Of a stretch of DNA of 64,000 nucleotides, positions 36,046 through 45,120 are shown piece by piece (within the stretch, counting starts at the first letter, position 1; each line of letters opens with the position of its first letter). The position numbers were made by a program, and so were the translations under genes. The notes beneath the pieces are model-generated. The model saw nothing but the letters and a program-made list of their open reading frames with translations, searched no databases and was not told where the DNA came from. Source of the stretch: Sphingobium lactosutens DS20 (GTDB lineage: Bacteria > Pseudomonadota > Alphaproteobacteria > Sphingomonadales > Sphingomonadaceae); assembly GCF_000445105.1 (NCBI RefSeq), contig NZ_ATDP01000101.1:62001-126000 (forward strand), read 5' to 3'.

Positions 36046-37303
36046 TCGGCACGTCGCTGGCCGGTCCGGGGACATTCCCGCCGGCCAGCGCCTTGCGCTC
36101 CTGCCGCGCGACGACGGCGGTGACGGTCAAATTGGCGCTGGCGCTGGCGACCGTGCGCGTCATGTCGAGCAGTCGGTCGAACGGCAGGACGAAGCCCACC
36201 ACCAGCGCCGTCTGTTCGGGCGCAACGCCCACAGCCGACAGAACCGCCGCCAGCATGAACAGCGAAGCGGACGGAATGGGCGCGGTGCCAAAGGCGGCGA
36301 GCGATCCGGTCAGCAGCATGATCGCCAGCATCGGGCCATCGGGCTGAACCCCAAGCGCCTGCAGGCTGAAAACGCTAAGCAGCCCGACATACATGGCCGT
36401 CCCGTCCTTGCCGATGCTCGCCCCGATCGGCAGCACGGTGGAGGCGACCGCAGGCTCGATTGCCAGCTTCTCCTGCGCGACGCGCAGCGCGACCGGCAGC
36501 GTCGCGGCCGATGATGCGGTGGAAAAGGCGACGAGCAACGGGTCCACCGCCGCGCGGAAGAAGCGGCGGATCGACAGGCGCGCCATCAGGCGGATCAGCG
36601 GCAGGTGCACCAGCAGGATCTGCGCCGCCACGCCCAGCACGACGCACAGCGCCAGCCAGCCGATATTGGTGAAGACCGCCACGCCATTGTCCGCCACCGC
36701 CTGCGCGATCAGCGCCAGCACGCCAAAGGGCGTTACCTCCATCACGATCCGCACCAGGTGAAACAGCACGCGCCCGGCCGATTCCAGCACGCGCGCCATC
36801 GGCCGGCCGTTCTCCCCCGCCAGGATGACGCCGAAGCCGAACAGCATCGCAAAGAAGATGATCGCCAGCATGTCGCCTTCGACCAGCGCCGCGACGATAT
36901 TGACCGGCACGATGCCGATCAGCTGGTCATGCACGGATTTGGCGACCCCCAGCGCATGGGGTGCCGCGCCCCCCAAAGCCGCGCCGCCGCCCGGTTCGAC
37001 GATAAGGCCCAGCGCCATGCCGATCGACACCGCGCAGGCCGTCGTCGCCGCGAACAGCAAGAGCGTGCGCCCGCCCACCGCGCCCAGCCGCCGGGGATCG
37101 CCCAGAGCCGTCACGCCCGACGCGATCGACACGAACACGATCGGCACGACCAGCATGCGGATCAGCCGCACGAACAATTCGCCGACGAAGGCGATCCATG
37201 GCGCGGCGGCCGGCCAGAACAGTCCGATCGCGATGCCCACGACCAAACCGCCGACTACCCGCCGCCACAAGGGGATGGCGAACCAGCGGCGCGCCGCCCC
37301 CAT
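36029..37303 (-). CDS. Dicarboxylate/amino-acid:cation symporter (DAACS/GltP family)
   Basis: Inner-membrane Na+ or H+ coupled carrier of 424 aa, the family that moves glutamate, aspartate and C4-dicarboxylates. Typical features: RLIRMLVVPIVFVSIASGVT early; the serine-rich reentrant hairpin FSTASSAATLPVALRVAQ; then VLPIGASIGKDGTAMYVGLL, the counterpart of the TINMDGT cation site with Lys-Asp-Gly-Thr here; and the second hairpin GTAPIPSASLFML. The ATG at 37301-37303 lies 2 bp after the dgcA stop, so it closes the dgcN-dgcA operon, and D- or L-glutamate is a sensible cargo. Its 3' end overlaps pntB by 17 bp on the opposite strand. Confidence 0.93.
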   Translation of the reverse strand: MGAARRWFAIPLWRRVVGGLVVGIAIGLFWPAAAPWIAFVGELFVRLIRMLVVPIVFVSIASGVTALGDPRRLGAVGGRTLLLFAATTACAVSIGMALGLIVEPGGGAALGGAAPHALGVAKSVHDQLIGIVPVNIVAALVEGDMLAIIFFAMLFGFGVILAGENGRPMARVLESAGRVLFHLVRIVMEVTPFGVLALIAQAVADNGVAVFTNIGWLALCVVLGVAAQILLVHLPLIRLMARLSIRRFFRAAVDPLLVAFSTASSAATLPVALRVAQEKLAIEPAVASTVLPIGASIGKDGTAMYVGLLSVFSLQALGVQPDGPMLAIMLLTGSLAAFGTAPIPSASLFMLAAVLSAVGVAPEQTALVVGFVLPFDRLLDMTRTVASASANLTVTAVVARQERKALAGGNVPGPASDVPINPAT

Positions 37304-37305
37304 GG

Positions 37306-38298
37306 TCAAAGGCCGCCCCAGAAGCCCGGCTGCGCCGGCAGCAAATAACCCTTGTCGCCGGCAAAGCCACCCGCCCGGTCCGTCGCCAGCCATAATGGCC
37401 CGTCCAGGTCGACGAAATCGCTTTGCGCCGCGATCGCCCAGGCCGGCGCGATCGACAGCGACGAACAGATCATGCAGCCGGTCATCACGCCCAGCCCGCG
37501 CGCGCGCGCCGCTTGCGCCAGCGCCAGGGCAGCGGTCAGCCCGCCGGCCTTGTCCAGCTTGATGTTCACCACCCCATAGCCATCGGGCAAATCGTCCAGA
37601 TCGGCGGCGACATGGACCGACTCGTCCGCTGCAATCGGGATGACGGACGCATAGCCGCGCAGCGCATCATCGGCTCCCGCTGGCAATGGCTGTTCCAGCA
37701 GGTCGATGCGCAATTCCCGCGCCAGGCCCTGCATTGTTTCGACCTCAGCGATGGTCCAGCTTTCATTGGGATCGACGATCATGCGCGGCCCCGGCGCGGT
37801 GGCCCGCACGGCCTGCAACTGCGCGACCGGGTCGCTGGCGTCCACCTTCACCTTGATGAGCGGCACATCGGCCAGCGCCGCCGCTGCCAGCCGCATATTG
37901 TGCGGCGTGTCGAGGCCCACCGTCATCGCCGTGGCGATTGGTTGCAATGGCGTCGCGATCCCTGTCGCCGCCGCGAAATCCCGCCCTTCAAGCCGCAATT
38001 CCAAGTCCCATAGCGCGCAATCGACCGCATTGCGCGCCGCGCCCGCCGGTAGAATTTCCAGCAGCCCGCGCCGGCTCACCCCAGCTTCGATCGATGCGCG
38101 CACCGCCTCGATTTCGGCGATGCTGCCCGCGACGCTTTCGCCATAGCGCGGATAGGGGACGCCTTCACCGCGCCCCTCGACCCCGCCCTCCACGATCGTC
38201 ACGGTGACGACATCGGCCGCCGTCTTGACGCCGCGCGATATGCGAAAGGGGGTAGCGAGCGGGAATGTCTCGCCCGTGACGGACAGGGAACGGGGCAT
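37306..38298 (-). CDS. dgcA: Enolase-superfamily racemase: N-acetyl-D-glutamate racemase DgcA / dipeptide epimerase type
   Basis: Cytoplasmic muconate-lactonising-type enolase-superfamily enzyme of 330 aa. Catalytic lysines are in PLIKVKVD and NIKLDKAGG; metal ligands are Asp of MIVDPNESW, Glu of LLEQPLP and Asp of AADESVH; the closing motif is MTGCMICSSLSIAPA. Such proteins were annotated L-Ala-D/L-Glu epimerases; where paired with DgcN, as here, they have been described as N-acetyl-D-glutamate racemases in D-glutamate catabolism. The start follows dgcN by 5 bp. Pairing, not sequence alone, supports the DgcA role; epimerisation of the wall dipeptide L-Ala-D-Glu remains possible. Confidence 0.88.
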   Translation of the reverse strand: MPRSLSVTGETFPLATPFRISRGVKTAADVVTVTIVEGGVEGRGEGVPYPRYGESVAGSIAEIEAVRASIEAGVSRRGLLEILPAGAARNAVDCALWDLELRLEGRDFAAATGIATPLQPIATAMTVGLDTPHNMRLAAAALADVPLIKVKVDASDPVAQLQAVRATAPGPRMIVDPNESWTIAEVETMQGLARELRIDLLEQPLPAGADDALRGYASVIPIAADESVHVAADLDDLPDGYGVVNIKLDKAGGLTAALALAQAARARGLGVMTGCMICSSLSIAPAWAIAAQSDFVDLDGPLWLATDRAGGFAGDKGYLLPAQPGFWGGL

Positions 38299-38303
38299 GG
38301 GGA

Positions 38304-39335
38304 TCAGATCGTCTCCGTGGCGGGGGCGGGCGCGTCCATGGCTATCAGCAAATCGACCATCGCGTCGACACCCATGCGATAGGGGTCGCAGCAGGGCAGG
38401 CCCATCCGGTCGGCGGTGCGGGCGCATAGCTCTTTTGCCGGGCCGTCTTCCATCGCCGACGTATTGAGCGCGATGCCCACCGCGCGCACATCCGGGTTGG
38501 TCAGCCGCGCGGCGCGCAGGTTCGCCTCCAGGCAGTCCTCCAGCGACGGCGGCGCATAGTGGGGCAGCCCGCGCATCGTCTGGCGCATGGGGTCATGACA
38601 CAGCACCAGCGCATCGGGCTGCGCACCGTGGATCAGGCCGGTCGACACGCCGGCGAAGGACGGGTGGAACAACGACCCTTGCCCTTCGATCAGGTCCCAT
38701 CCGCCGTCATGACGGTCGGGCGAAATCTGTTCGACAGCGCCGGAAATGAAATCGGCCACCACCGCGTCCAGCGGCACACCGTCACCCGCGATCAGGATGC
38801 CCGTCTGCCCGGTCGCGCGAAAGTCCGCCTCCACCCCGCGCGCCTGCAATCCCCGCGTCAGGCACAAGGTCGTATACATTTTGCCGACCGAACAATCGGT
38901 GCCGACGGTCAGCAGCCGCTTGCCCGCGCGCCGCTTGCCGGTGCCGACCGGAATGTCGGGCCGGGGATCGCGCACATCGTGCAGCGTCCGGCCCAGCCGC
39001 GCCGCCGCTGCGACCAGTCGCGGCTCGTCCTTCAGTCGCTGGTGCAGGCCCGACGCGATATCCAGCCCTGCCTCCATCGCCGCCAGCGCGTCATCGACCA
39101 GATCGCTGCCCAGCCGCCCGCCCGCATTGGCGATGCCCAGCACCAGCGTGCGCGCGCCCGCATCATGGGCCTGCGCAAAATCCATGCGCGGCAGGTTCAG
39201 CGTCAGTCCGCAATCGTCATGGCGAAATTCGCCGACGCAAATGTCGGGCCGGAACACCGCCAGCCCGCGCGACGTCTTGATGCCGATCTCGTCATTGCTG
39301 TGGCCAAGGTAGAGGAGATAGGGCGTCGCGATCAT
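38304..39335 (-). CDS. dgcN: DUF1611-family DgcN, putative D-glutamate N-acetyltransferase
   Basis: A 343-aa DUF1611 protein. The N-terminal alpha/beta domain is DgcN-like (PYLLYLGHSNDEIGIKTSRG, CVGEFRHDD, TLVLGIANAGGRL). The C-terminal domain has a P-loop-like sequence, LLTVGTDCSVGKMYTTLCLT, followed by FRATGQTGILIAGDGVPLDA and GQGSLFHPSF. In marine proteobacteria DgcN acetylates D-glutamate and DgcA racemises the product, allowing growth on D-Glu; the adjacent LysR gene also matches that arrangement. First gene of the operon dgcN-dgcA-symporter, about 80 bp downstream of a palindrome (39414-39425). Activity here is inferred from family and context. Confidence 0.88.
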   Translation of the reverse strand: MIATPYLLYLGHSNDEIGIKTSRGLAVFRPDICVGEFRHDDCGLTLNLPRMDFAQAHDAGARTLVLGIANAGGRLGSDLVDDALAAMEAGLDIASGLHQRLKDEPRLVAAAARLGRTLHDVRDPRPDIPVGTGKRRAGKRLLTVGTDCSVGKMYTTLCLTRGLQARGVEADFRATGQTGILIAGDGVPLDAVVADFISGAVEQISPDRHDGGWDLIEGQGSLFHPSFAGVSTGLIHGAQPDALVLCHDPMRQTMRGLPHYAPPSLEDCLEANLRAARLTNPDVRAVGIALNTSAMEDGPAKELCARTADRMGLPCCDPYRMGVDAMVDLLIAMDAPAPATETI

Positions 39336-39413
39336 GAATGGATGAACCTGCTTGGATATGGGACCGCGACCTTATCGCCCGCCCGAGCCGTTCCCCAATA
39401 TCCATGGCCGCAT

Positions 39414-39440
39414 AGGCTATAGCCTTTTGCTATAGGCTCT
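39414..39440. promoter_or_regulatory. LysR-type operator upstream of dgcN
   Basis: AGGCTATAGCCT (39414-39425) is a perfect 12-bp palindrome, followed at 39427-39440 by TTGCTATAGGCTCT, repeating the CTATAG core one and a half helical turns on. It lies 79 bp before the dgcN ATG and overlaps the end of the LysR gene. LysR proteins bind T-N11-A dyads in just such positions. Confidence 0.6.
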
Positions 39441-40314
39441 CGATAACCTCCGACAACAGCGCCAGGAATTCCGACGCCGTCTTGGATGGCGGCCGGTTCT
39501 GCAAATAGACCGCATTGATGTCGAAGGTGATCGCCGGTTGCAGCGGCCGGTTGGACAGCCCCGGCGATACGCTGGCATGGGCGGTGAAATTGTCGACGAT
39601 GGCCATGCCGACGCCCGCGCGCACCAGCGCGGCGGCGATATAATAGGTGCGCGCCGACACGACCTCGTTCAACTCGACATCCTGCCGCTTCAATTCGCTC
39701 GATAGCATCCGGCCAATGGGACCGCTCTGCACCGGGCTGATGAATTTATGCTCGCGCAATTCCTCCAGATGCAGCCGGCTCGGCGCATCGGGCATGTCCT
39801 CCTCACGATAAAGCACGACCAATTCGCCTTCACCGACCACCTGATGCGCTACCGGTGCCGACAGCGGCACTTCGAAACTTATCGCGATGTCGGTTTCGCG
39901 CTCATATAATTTGCGCACCATTTCATCATGATGCAGCGTCTGCAGGTCGAACATGATATCCTCATGCCCGCGCAGGAACCGCGCGACCGCGTCGGGAATC
40001 GCGCCCAGGCCCAGCGAGGGCAGGGCCGATATGCGCAGCAACCCGCCCCGGCCATGCCGCATATTCTGCGTCGCCTGCCGCAGCGATCGCACACGTTCTT
40101 GAATGTCGGCCACTTCGTCGAACAGCGTGCGCGCATCCTGCGTCGGGATCAGCCGCCCCTTGGCCCGCTCGAACAGGGGCAGGCCGATAGAGCGTTCGGC
40201 GTGGCGCAGCACCTTGGTCACGGCGGGCTGCGACACGTTGAGCGCGCGCGCCGCGGCGCTGACCGTGCCGTGCAGATAGACGGCATGAAAAATCTCGATC
40301 TGGCGCAGGTTCAT
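39430..40314 (-). CDS. LysR-family transcriptional regulator (DgcR-like by position)
   Basis: A 294-aa regulator. The winged-helix domain is at residues 1-60 (MNLRQIEIFHAVYLHGTVSA, then AARALNVSQPAVTKVLRHAE). The effector domain at about 90-290 has LRISALPSLGLGAIPDAVAR and TYYIAAALVRAGVGMAIVDN. The start at 40312-40314 is the usual LysR N-terminus; the frame's extension to 40371 adds a tail without homology. The gene lies upstream of dgcN on the same strand and divergent from a D-aminoacylase gene, with palindromes on both sides (39414 and 40378), so it probably controls both in response to D-glutamate or an N-acyl derivative. Confidence 0.93.
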   Translation of the reverse strand: MNLRQIEIFHAVYLHGTVSAAARALNVSQPAVTKVLRHAERSIGLPLFERAKGRLIPTQDARTLFDEVADIQERVRSLRQATQNMRHGRGGLLRISALPSLGLGAIPDAVARFLRGHEDIMFDLQTLHHDEMVRKLYERETDIAISFEVPLSAPVAHQVVGEGELVVLYREEDMPDAPSRLHLEELREHKFISPVQSGPIGRMLSSELKRQDVELNEVVSARTYYIAAALVRAGVGMAIVDNFTAHASVSPGLSNRPLQPAITFDINAVYLQNRPPSKTASEFLALLSEVIESL

Positions 40315-40377
40315 CGATTCACTTTCTCTGGCTGCCGCCTGCCCGTCCGGCGCGACGATCCGGCTTGCCATGGCCGC

Positions 40378-40399
40378 TATGCCATTTGGTTATGGCATA
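40378..40399. promoter_or_regulatory. Inverted repeat TATGCCA-N8-TGGCATA between LysR and D-aminoacylase
   Basis: A perfect 7+7 inverted repeat with 8-bp AT-rich spacer in the 166-bp divergent gap, 64 bp from the LysR start and 81 bp from the aminoacylase start. LysR regulators commonly bind such sites for autoregulation and divergent activation. Confidence 0.6.
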
Positions 40400-40480
40400 T
40401 GCAACAGACCCGCTCTGGACGCGCGGGATAGAGACGGCCCATGGTGCCGATTTGCGCCTTCAAGCCAAGGACCCTTGCCC

Positions 40481-42130
40481 ATGCCGCTTCTTCCCGTCCG
40501 TCGCCGCGTCCGCCAGGCGGCCCGCGCCTTGCTGCTGTCGGGCAGCATCATGCTGCTGCCCTCCGCCACCGGCGCCGCGCCTGCCGGCACGTCGGGCGCG
40601 GACAGGGCGGACATCCTCATTACCGGCGGGACCATCTATGACGGCGGAACGGGCAAGCCCTATGTCGGCGACGTGGCGCTGAAAGGGGACAGGATCGTCT
40701 ATGTCGGCCGCGCCGCACCAATGCGGGCGGCACAGCGGATCGACGCCAAGGGGATGATCGTCGCGCCCGGCTTCATCGACGCCCACACCCATGCCGATGG
40801 CTTTCTACGCTCGTCCGATGCGGCGGAGCGGGTCAATCCCGCCTGGCTGGACCAGGGCGTCAGCACCGTGGTCATCGGCGTCGATGGCTATGGCACGCCC
40901 GACGTCGGCGCTGATGCGGCGAAGATCGAGGCGTCGGGCGTCGGCACCAATTTCATACCCTTCGTCGGCTTCGGCGCGGTGCGCCAGCGCGTGCTGGGCC
41001 TGGACGCCCGCGCGCCCAACGCGCAGGAACTCAGCGCAATGAAGGCGTTGGTGGCCAAGGGCATGTGCGAAGGCGCGACGGGCTTTTCCGCCGGCCTCTT
41101 CTATGCGCCGCAAAGTTTCGCCAAGACGGACGAGGTGATCGCCGTGGCTCGCGAAGCCGCCATCCGGGGCGGCCTTTACGACACGCATCAGCGCGATGAA
41201 TCGAGCTATTCCATCGGCTTGCTCGGCTCCGTCCGCGAAGCGATCGAGATCGGCAAAAAGGCAGGAATGCCGGTTCACTTCGCGCATTTGAAGGCGCTGG
41301 GCGTGGACGTGCAGGGGCAGGCCCCGGCCGTGATCGCGGAAATTGACGCCGCGCGGAAGGCTGGGCAGGATGTCACCGCCGATCAATATCCCTGGCTCGC
41401 CTCCGGCTCCAGCCTTGACGCATCATTGCTGCCACGCTGGGCCGTCGATGGCGGCGGCGACGCGCTGTTGAAGCGGCTCGACGATGCGCCGACGCTGGCG
41501 CGCATCCGGCAGGAGATGGCCGAAAATATGCGTCGGCGCGGGGGCGCCAAATCCCTGCTGCTGATCGCGCAGGGCTTTCTCTGGACCGGCAAGACGCTTG
41601 AGGAGGTCGCGACGCAGTGGCAGCTCGACCCGCGCGATGCCGCGCTGCGCATCATTCGGCAAAGCATTGAAAAGGATGCGGGCCGGGGCACCGCCGTCGC
41701 CTCCTTCAACATGGCGCAGGCCGACGTCGATCTGCTGATGCGCCAGCCATGGATGGTGACGTCGTCGGATGGATCGAACGGCCATCCGCGCATGTTCGCC
41801 ACCTTCCCGGAAAAATATGTCCGTTACGTCCGCGACCGCAAGGTGATCGACCTTGGTACCTTCGTGCGGCAATCGACGGGGCGCACCGCCGACATTTATC
41901 GCATCGACCATCGCGGCTATCTGCGTCCGGGCTATTATGCCGATGTGGTGGTAATCGATCCCGCGCGTTATGCGCCACGCGCCGATTATATGCACCCGCG
42001 CGAACTCAGCGTTGGCGTCGCTAAATTGTTCGTGAACGGCGCGCTCGCCGTCAGCGACAGCCAGGCGACGGGCACGACCGCCGGTCGCGCGCTGCTCCGT
42101 CCCACGCCGGCCCATTGCCCGCCGAAATGA
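40481..42130 (+). CDS. Secreted N-acyl-D-amino-acid deacylase (D-aminoacylase family)
   Basis: Metal-dependent amidohydrolase of 549 aa, exported by an N-terminal signal (LLLSGSIMLLPSATGAAPAG). Landmarks of D-aminoacylases are present: ITGGTIYDGGTGKPYVGDVA; the His pair in PGFIDAHTHADG; Cys of KGMCEGATGFSAGLFY, which ligates the tight zinc; His of YDTHQRDE; His of VHFAHLKALG; and Asp of TSSDGSNGHPR. The C-terminal beta-sandwich ends with RPGYYADVVVIDP. It would release free D-amino acids from N-acyl-D-amino acids or D-residue-containing peptides outside the cytoplasm. It faces the LysR gene across a palindrome. The start at 40481 was chosen because the signal peptide begins there. Confidence 0.93.
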   Translation: MPLLPVRRRVRQAARALLLSGSIMLLPSATGAAPAGTSGADRADILITGGTIYDGGTGKPYVGDVALKGDRIVYVGRAAPMRAAQRIDAKGMIVAPGFIDAHTHADGFLRSSDAAERVNPAWLDQGVSTVVIGVDGYGTPDVGADAAKIEASGVGTNFIPFVGFGAVRQRVLGLDARAPNAQELSAMKALVAKGMCEGATGFSAGLFYAPQSFAKTDEVIAVAREAAIRGGLYDTHQRDESSYSIGLLGSVREAIEIGKKAGMPVHFAHLKALGVDVQGQAPAVIAEIDAARKAGQDVTADQYPWLASGSSLDASLLPRWAVDGGGDALLKRLDDAPTLARIRQEMAENMRRRGGAKSLLLIAQGFLWTGKTLEEVATQWQLDPRDAALRIIRQSIEKDAGRGTAVASFNMAQADVDLLMRQPWMVTSSDGSNGHPRMFATFPEKYVRYVRDRKVIDLGTFVRQSTGRTADIYRIDHRGYLRPGYYADVVVIDPARYAPRADYMHPRELSVGVAKLFVNGALAVSDSQATGTTAGRALLRPTPAHCPPK

Positions 42131-42221
42131 CCATCTCCTATATATAGGTAGCTAACTAATCATTCCGGCATAATTTTTCACCTGTCGCCATCACTGTCGC
42201 ACTGAACTGCGCCAGACACGA

Positions 42222-42257
42222 AAAAGGGCGAGGAACCTGTGGTTCCCCGCCCTTTCT
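42222..42257. terminator. Strong bidirectional terminator between D-aminoacylase and TonB receptor
   Basis: AAAGGGCG-A-GGAACC pairs with GGTTCC-CCGCCCTTT around TGT, with A-run and T-run flanks, so it can end both convergent transcripts. Confidence 0.88.
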
Positions 42258-42273
42258 TCCATGCTGCTCTTTC

Positions 42274-45120
42274 TCAGTTGGTCTTGAACCGCACCCCGAC
42301 GCGGAAGGCCCGGCCCAGCAAATCGCTATAGGTCGAATTGGCCGACAGTCCGGTTTCCGACAGCAGGATCGGATCGGTATCGAACAGGTTGGTGACGTTC
42401 AGGAAGAACTGCCCGTCCGCCCCGCCGACATTGATCTTCGCGGTGAAATTGAGGTCGGTGTAGAATGTCCCGTCGATATGATTGCTGTTGATCGTCGGGT
42501 TGGCCGCCGTGCTGGTCGGGCAATCGGTGGTGCACACGATATAGGTATTGTTGTAGGTGCCCGAACTCACCCCTCGCCCGACTGCCGTGATCGAATAGGT
42601 CGGCGTGTCGAATGTCGCCGACATGCGGAAGATCCAGTCCGGCGTGCTCGACTGCCCGCTATTCTGGCCAACGGTGTCGACCGGCTCGGAAATGCCGTTG
42701 TCGACGGTATTTTCCAGATAGTTGGTCGCCGTCCCGCGCAGCGTCAGGCTGCTTGAACTGCCGTTGAATATCTTGTCGAGCGGCACGCGATAGCTGGCTT
42801 CATAGTCGATCCCGCGTACCTTGACCTTCGCGAAGTTGAAGGGGCTGGCTGACACGAAATAGTCGCGCACGCCCTCGGGGTCCGGCACGATCGCCGCGCA
42901 GAAGCTCTGGAACCCTTCGGTGCAACGCTGGGCGATATCGTCGGCGTAGAATTGGCTGATCGCGTCGGACACCTTGGTACGGAACCAGTCGACCGAGAAG
43001 GAGAAGCCGGGCAGGAAGCGCGGCTGGAGCACCGCGCCCAACGTCAGCGTATCGGCCTTTTCCGGGTCGAGGTTCAGATTGCCCGTGGTCAGCTCGCGGA
43101 AGGTCGCGCCGGCATATTGCCCCACCGCCGTATTGGTGGCGAATGTGTTGGTGCGCGACGTGCCTGACTGGAACAGTTCGTTGAGGTTGGGCGCGCGAAT
43201 GTCCCGTGACCTTGTTCCGCGCAGGCGGATGTCCTCGATCGGCTGCCAAGTCAGGCCTGCCTTCCATGTCGTCACATATCCCGACGTCGAATAGTCGGTG
43301 GCGCGTACCGCACCGTTGAATTCCGCGCCGAAGCCCAGTGGAATCAGCGTTTCAAGATAGGCTTCCTTGACATTGTAGCTGCCAAAGGTCGGGCGGAAAT
43401 TGCCGACCGACCAGCCGGACTGGAATTCGGGCGGGACATAGCCGGACACTTCTTCCTTGCGATATTCGCCGCCCACCGCGACGCTGACATCGCCCGCCCA
43501 GGTGGCGAACGGCGTGACCGACAGGTTGGCGCCCGCGACCGTCTGCTTGAACCGCTGGTTGCGATAGGGATCGCCCAGGATCCAGTCGACCGCTGCGGCA
43601 TTGGCGACGCCGATGCCCAGGCGATTGAGCGGAATGCAGCCATTGCCCGGATCGGTCAATGTGGAGCGGCAGACGATCGACCCGTCGGGCGCGAAGACGG
43701 CATCGGTCGCCAGGCCCAGGCGCGACGTGTTCATGATGTCGCGCAGCTGTTCATGCGTATCGGTCTGCCCATATTGGGCATAGACGTCCCACACCGCCTT
43801 GTTGCCGAACGCGGCGAATTCGCCGCCCGCGCCCAGCGCATAACGCTGTACTTCGCGGCTGCTGTTATTCTTGCGATAGGGGAGGTCCGCCGCCGACGTG
43901 CCGAGCGAAACCGACGTCACCCCGGCCAGGGCCGCTGGTCCCAGCGCCTGGATCAGATAGGCATTGTCCGATTGCAGGGTGAAGGTCGCCGCCTGCGGCC
44001 CCGCATTGAACAGCGTCTTGTTCCAGTTATAGGAGGCTTCGGCAAAAACCTCTACCCAGTCGGCCAGCTGATAGCTCAGCCGACCGTAGACGCCGCGCCG
44101 ATCGTCGGTCGCGTCCAGCCCGATGCGGCGTGACGTGTCGTTGATCTGCCAGTCGCCGCCGACCGTCTGGCTGCTGTCGGTGATGCTGCCGAACTGATAT
44201 TGCTGGGCGACGCCGCCTTGTCCGAAATAGGTGCCGCGCAAGGCGGTGGTCCCGCCCACTTGCGACCGGATGATGCTGCCTGGGGTCGAATTCCAGGTGC
44301 CCGCGCCGCGCACGACGATGTTGGCAGGCTGCCCATTGTCGGCAGTATAATCGGGGTTGGACAGGGTCCTGTACCCGATCTGGTTCCAGCCGCGATCCAC
44401 CTCGAAAATGCCATCCTTGTGCGCATATTCACCCGCGACCAATATGTGCCCGCGACCATCGGCGAAATCCATGCCCGCCGCGCCGGAGAAGCTATAGTTG
44501 AACCCGTCGCCCCGGTCGGTGATGCCGACATCGGCATTGACCTTGAACCCGGTATATTTCTTGTCGAGCACATAGTTGACGACGCCCGCGACCGCGTCCG
44601 ACCCATAAGCCGCCGATGCGCCGCCGGTCACGATCTCGACATTCTTCACCAGCGCCTGCGGAAAGGTGTTGATGTCGACGAGGCCGGTGATGGTCGAGCC
44701 TACGGAACGGCGGCCATCGAGCAGCACCAGCGTGCGGACTTCGCCCAGGTTGCGCAGGTTCATCGTGTTGATGCCCGCCAGGCCCGAACTGATCGCCAGG
44801 CGCGAGTTGGCGGGGCGGGTGCTGCCGGCAAGCGCTGGAATCTGGTTGATGAAGTCGGCCAGATTATTGGTCGGCGACTGGTTCAGTATTTCCTGCTGCG
44901 TGACGACCGTCAGCGGGGTCGGCGACTGAAACCCGTCCCGCGCAATGCGGGTGCCCGTGACAATGATCTGGTCGGCCGTGGCGGCTTCCGCACTTTCCTG
45001 CGGCGCAATGGCATCCTGCGCGATCGATGGCGCTGCGTGGACCAGGGCGATGGCGGTCATCGCCAGTCCCAGGCTATGCCGGTGGCCGATCGGCCGGCGA
45101 GTTTTTCCGAAATCACCCAT
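42274..45120 (-). CDS. TonB-dependent receptor without STN domain
   Basis: Outer-membrane active transporter of 948 aa. Signal peptide MTAIALVHAAPSIAQ follows a basic N-region; TonB-box-like QIIVTGTRIARDG; plug with PLTVVTQQEILNQSPTNNLA, TLVLLDGRRS, VEIVTGGASAAYGSDAVAGV; then the barrel, with IRLRGTRSRDIRAPNLNELF and NPTINSNHIDGTFYTDLNFT, ending GRAFRVGVRFKTN. No signalling domain, so it is not controlled through a FecIR pair. The start at 45118-45120 is preceded by GAGGGGG. It is divergent from an acylase gene; the gap contains TTGGTATTA, also found at the amino-sugar operator, hinting at transport of wall fragments or chito-sugars. Confidence 0.94.
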   Translation of the reverse strand: MGDFGKTRRPIGHRHSLGLAMTAIALVHAAPSIAQDAIAPQESAEAATADQIIVTGTRIARDGFQSPTPLTVVTQQEILNQSPTNNLADFINQIPALAGSTRPANSRLAISSGLAGINTMNLRNLGEVRTLVLLDGRRSVGSTITGLVDINTFPQALVKNVEIVTGGASAAYGSDAVAGVVNYVLDKKYTGFKVNADVGITDRGDGFNYSFSGAAGMDFADGRGHILVAGEYAHKDGIFEVDRGWNQIGYRTLSNPDYTADNGQPANIVVRGAGTWNSTPGSIIRSQVGGTTALRGTYFGQGGVAQQYQFGSITDSSQTVGGDWQINDTSRRIGLDATDDRRGVYGRLSYQLADWVEVFAEASYNWNKTLFNAGPQAATFTLQSDNAYLIQALGPAALAGVTSVSLGTSAADLPYRKNNSSREVQRYALGAGGEFAAFGNKAVWDVYAQYGQTDTHEQLRDIMNTSRLGLATDAVFAPDGSIVCRSTLTDPGNGCIPLNRLGIGVANAAAVDWILGDPYRNQRFKQTVAGANLSVTPFATWAGDVSVAVGGEYRKEEVSGYVPPEFQSGWSVGNFRPTFGSYNVKEAYLETLIPLGFGAEFNGAVRATDYSTSGYVTTWKAGLTWQPIEDIRLRGTRSRDIRAPNLNELFQSGTSRTNTFATNTAVGQYAGATFRELTTGNLNLDPEKADTLTLGAVLQPRFLPGFSFSVDWFRTKVSDAISQFYADDIAQRCTEGFQSFCAAIVPDPEGVRDYFVSASPFNFAKVKVRGIDYEASYRVPLDKIFNGSSSSLTLRGTATNYLENTVDNGISEPVDTVGQNSGQSSTPDWIFRMSATFDTPTYSITAVGRGVSSGTYNNTYIVCTTDCPTSTAANPTINSNHIDGTFYTDLNFTAKINVGGADGQFFLNVTNLFDTDPILLSETGLSANSTYSDLLGRAFRVGVRFKTN

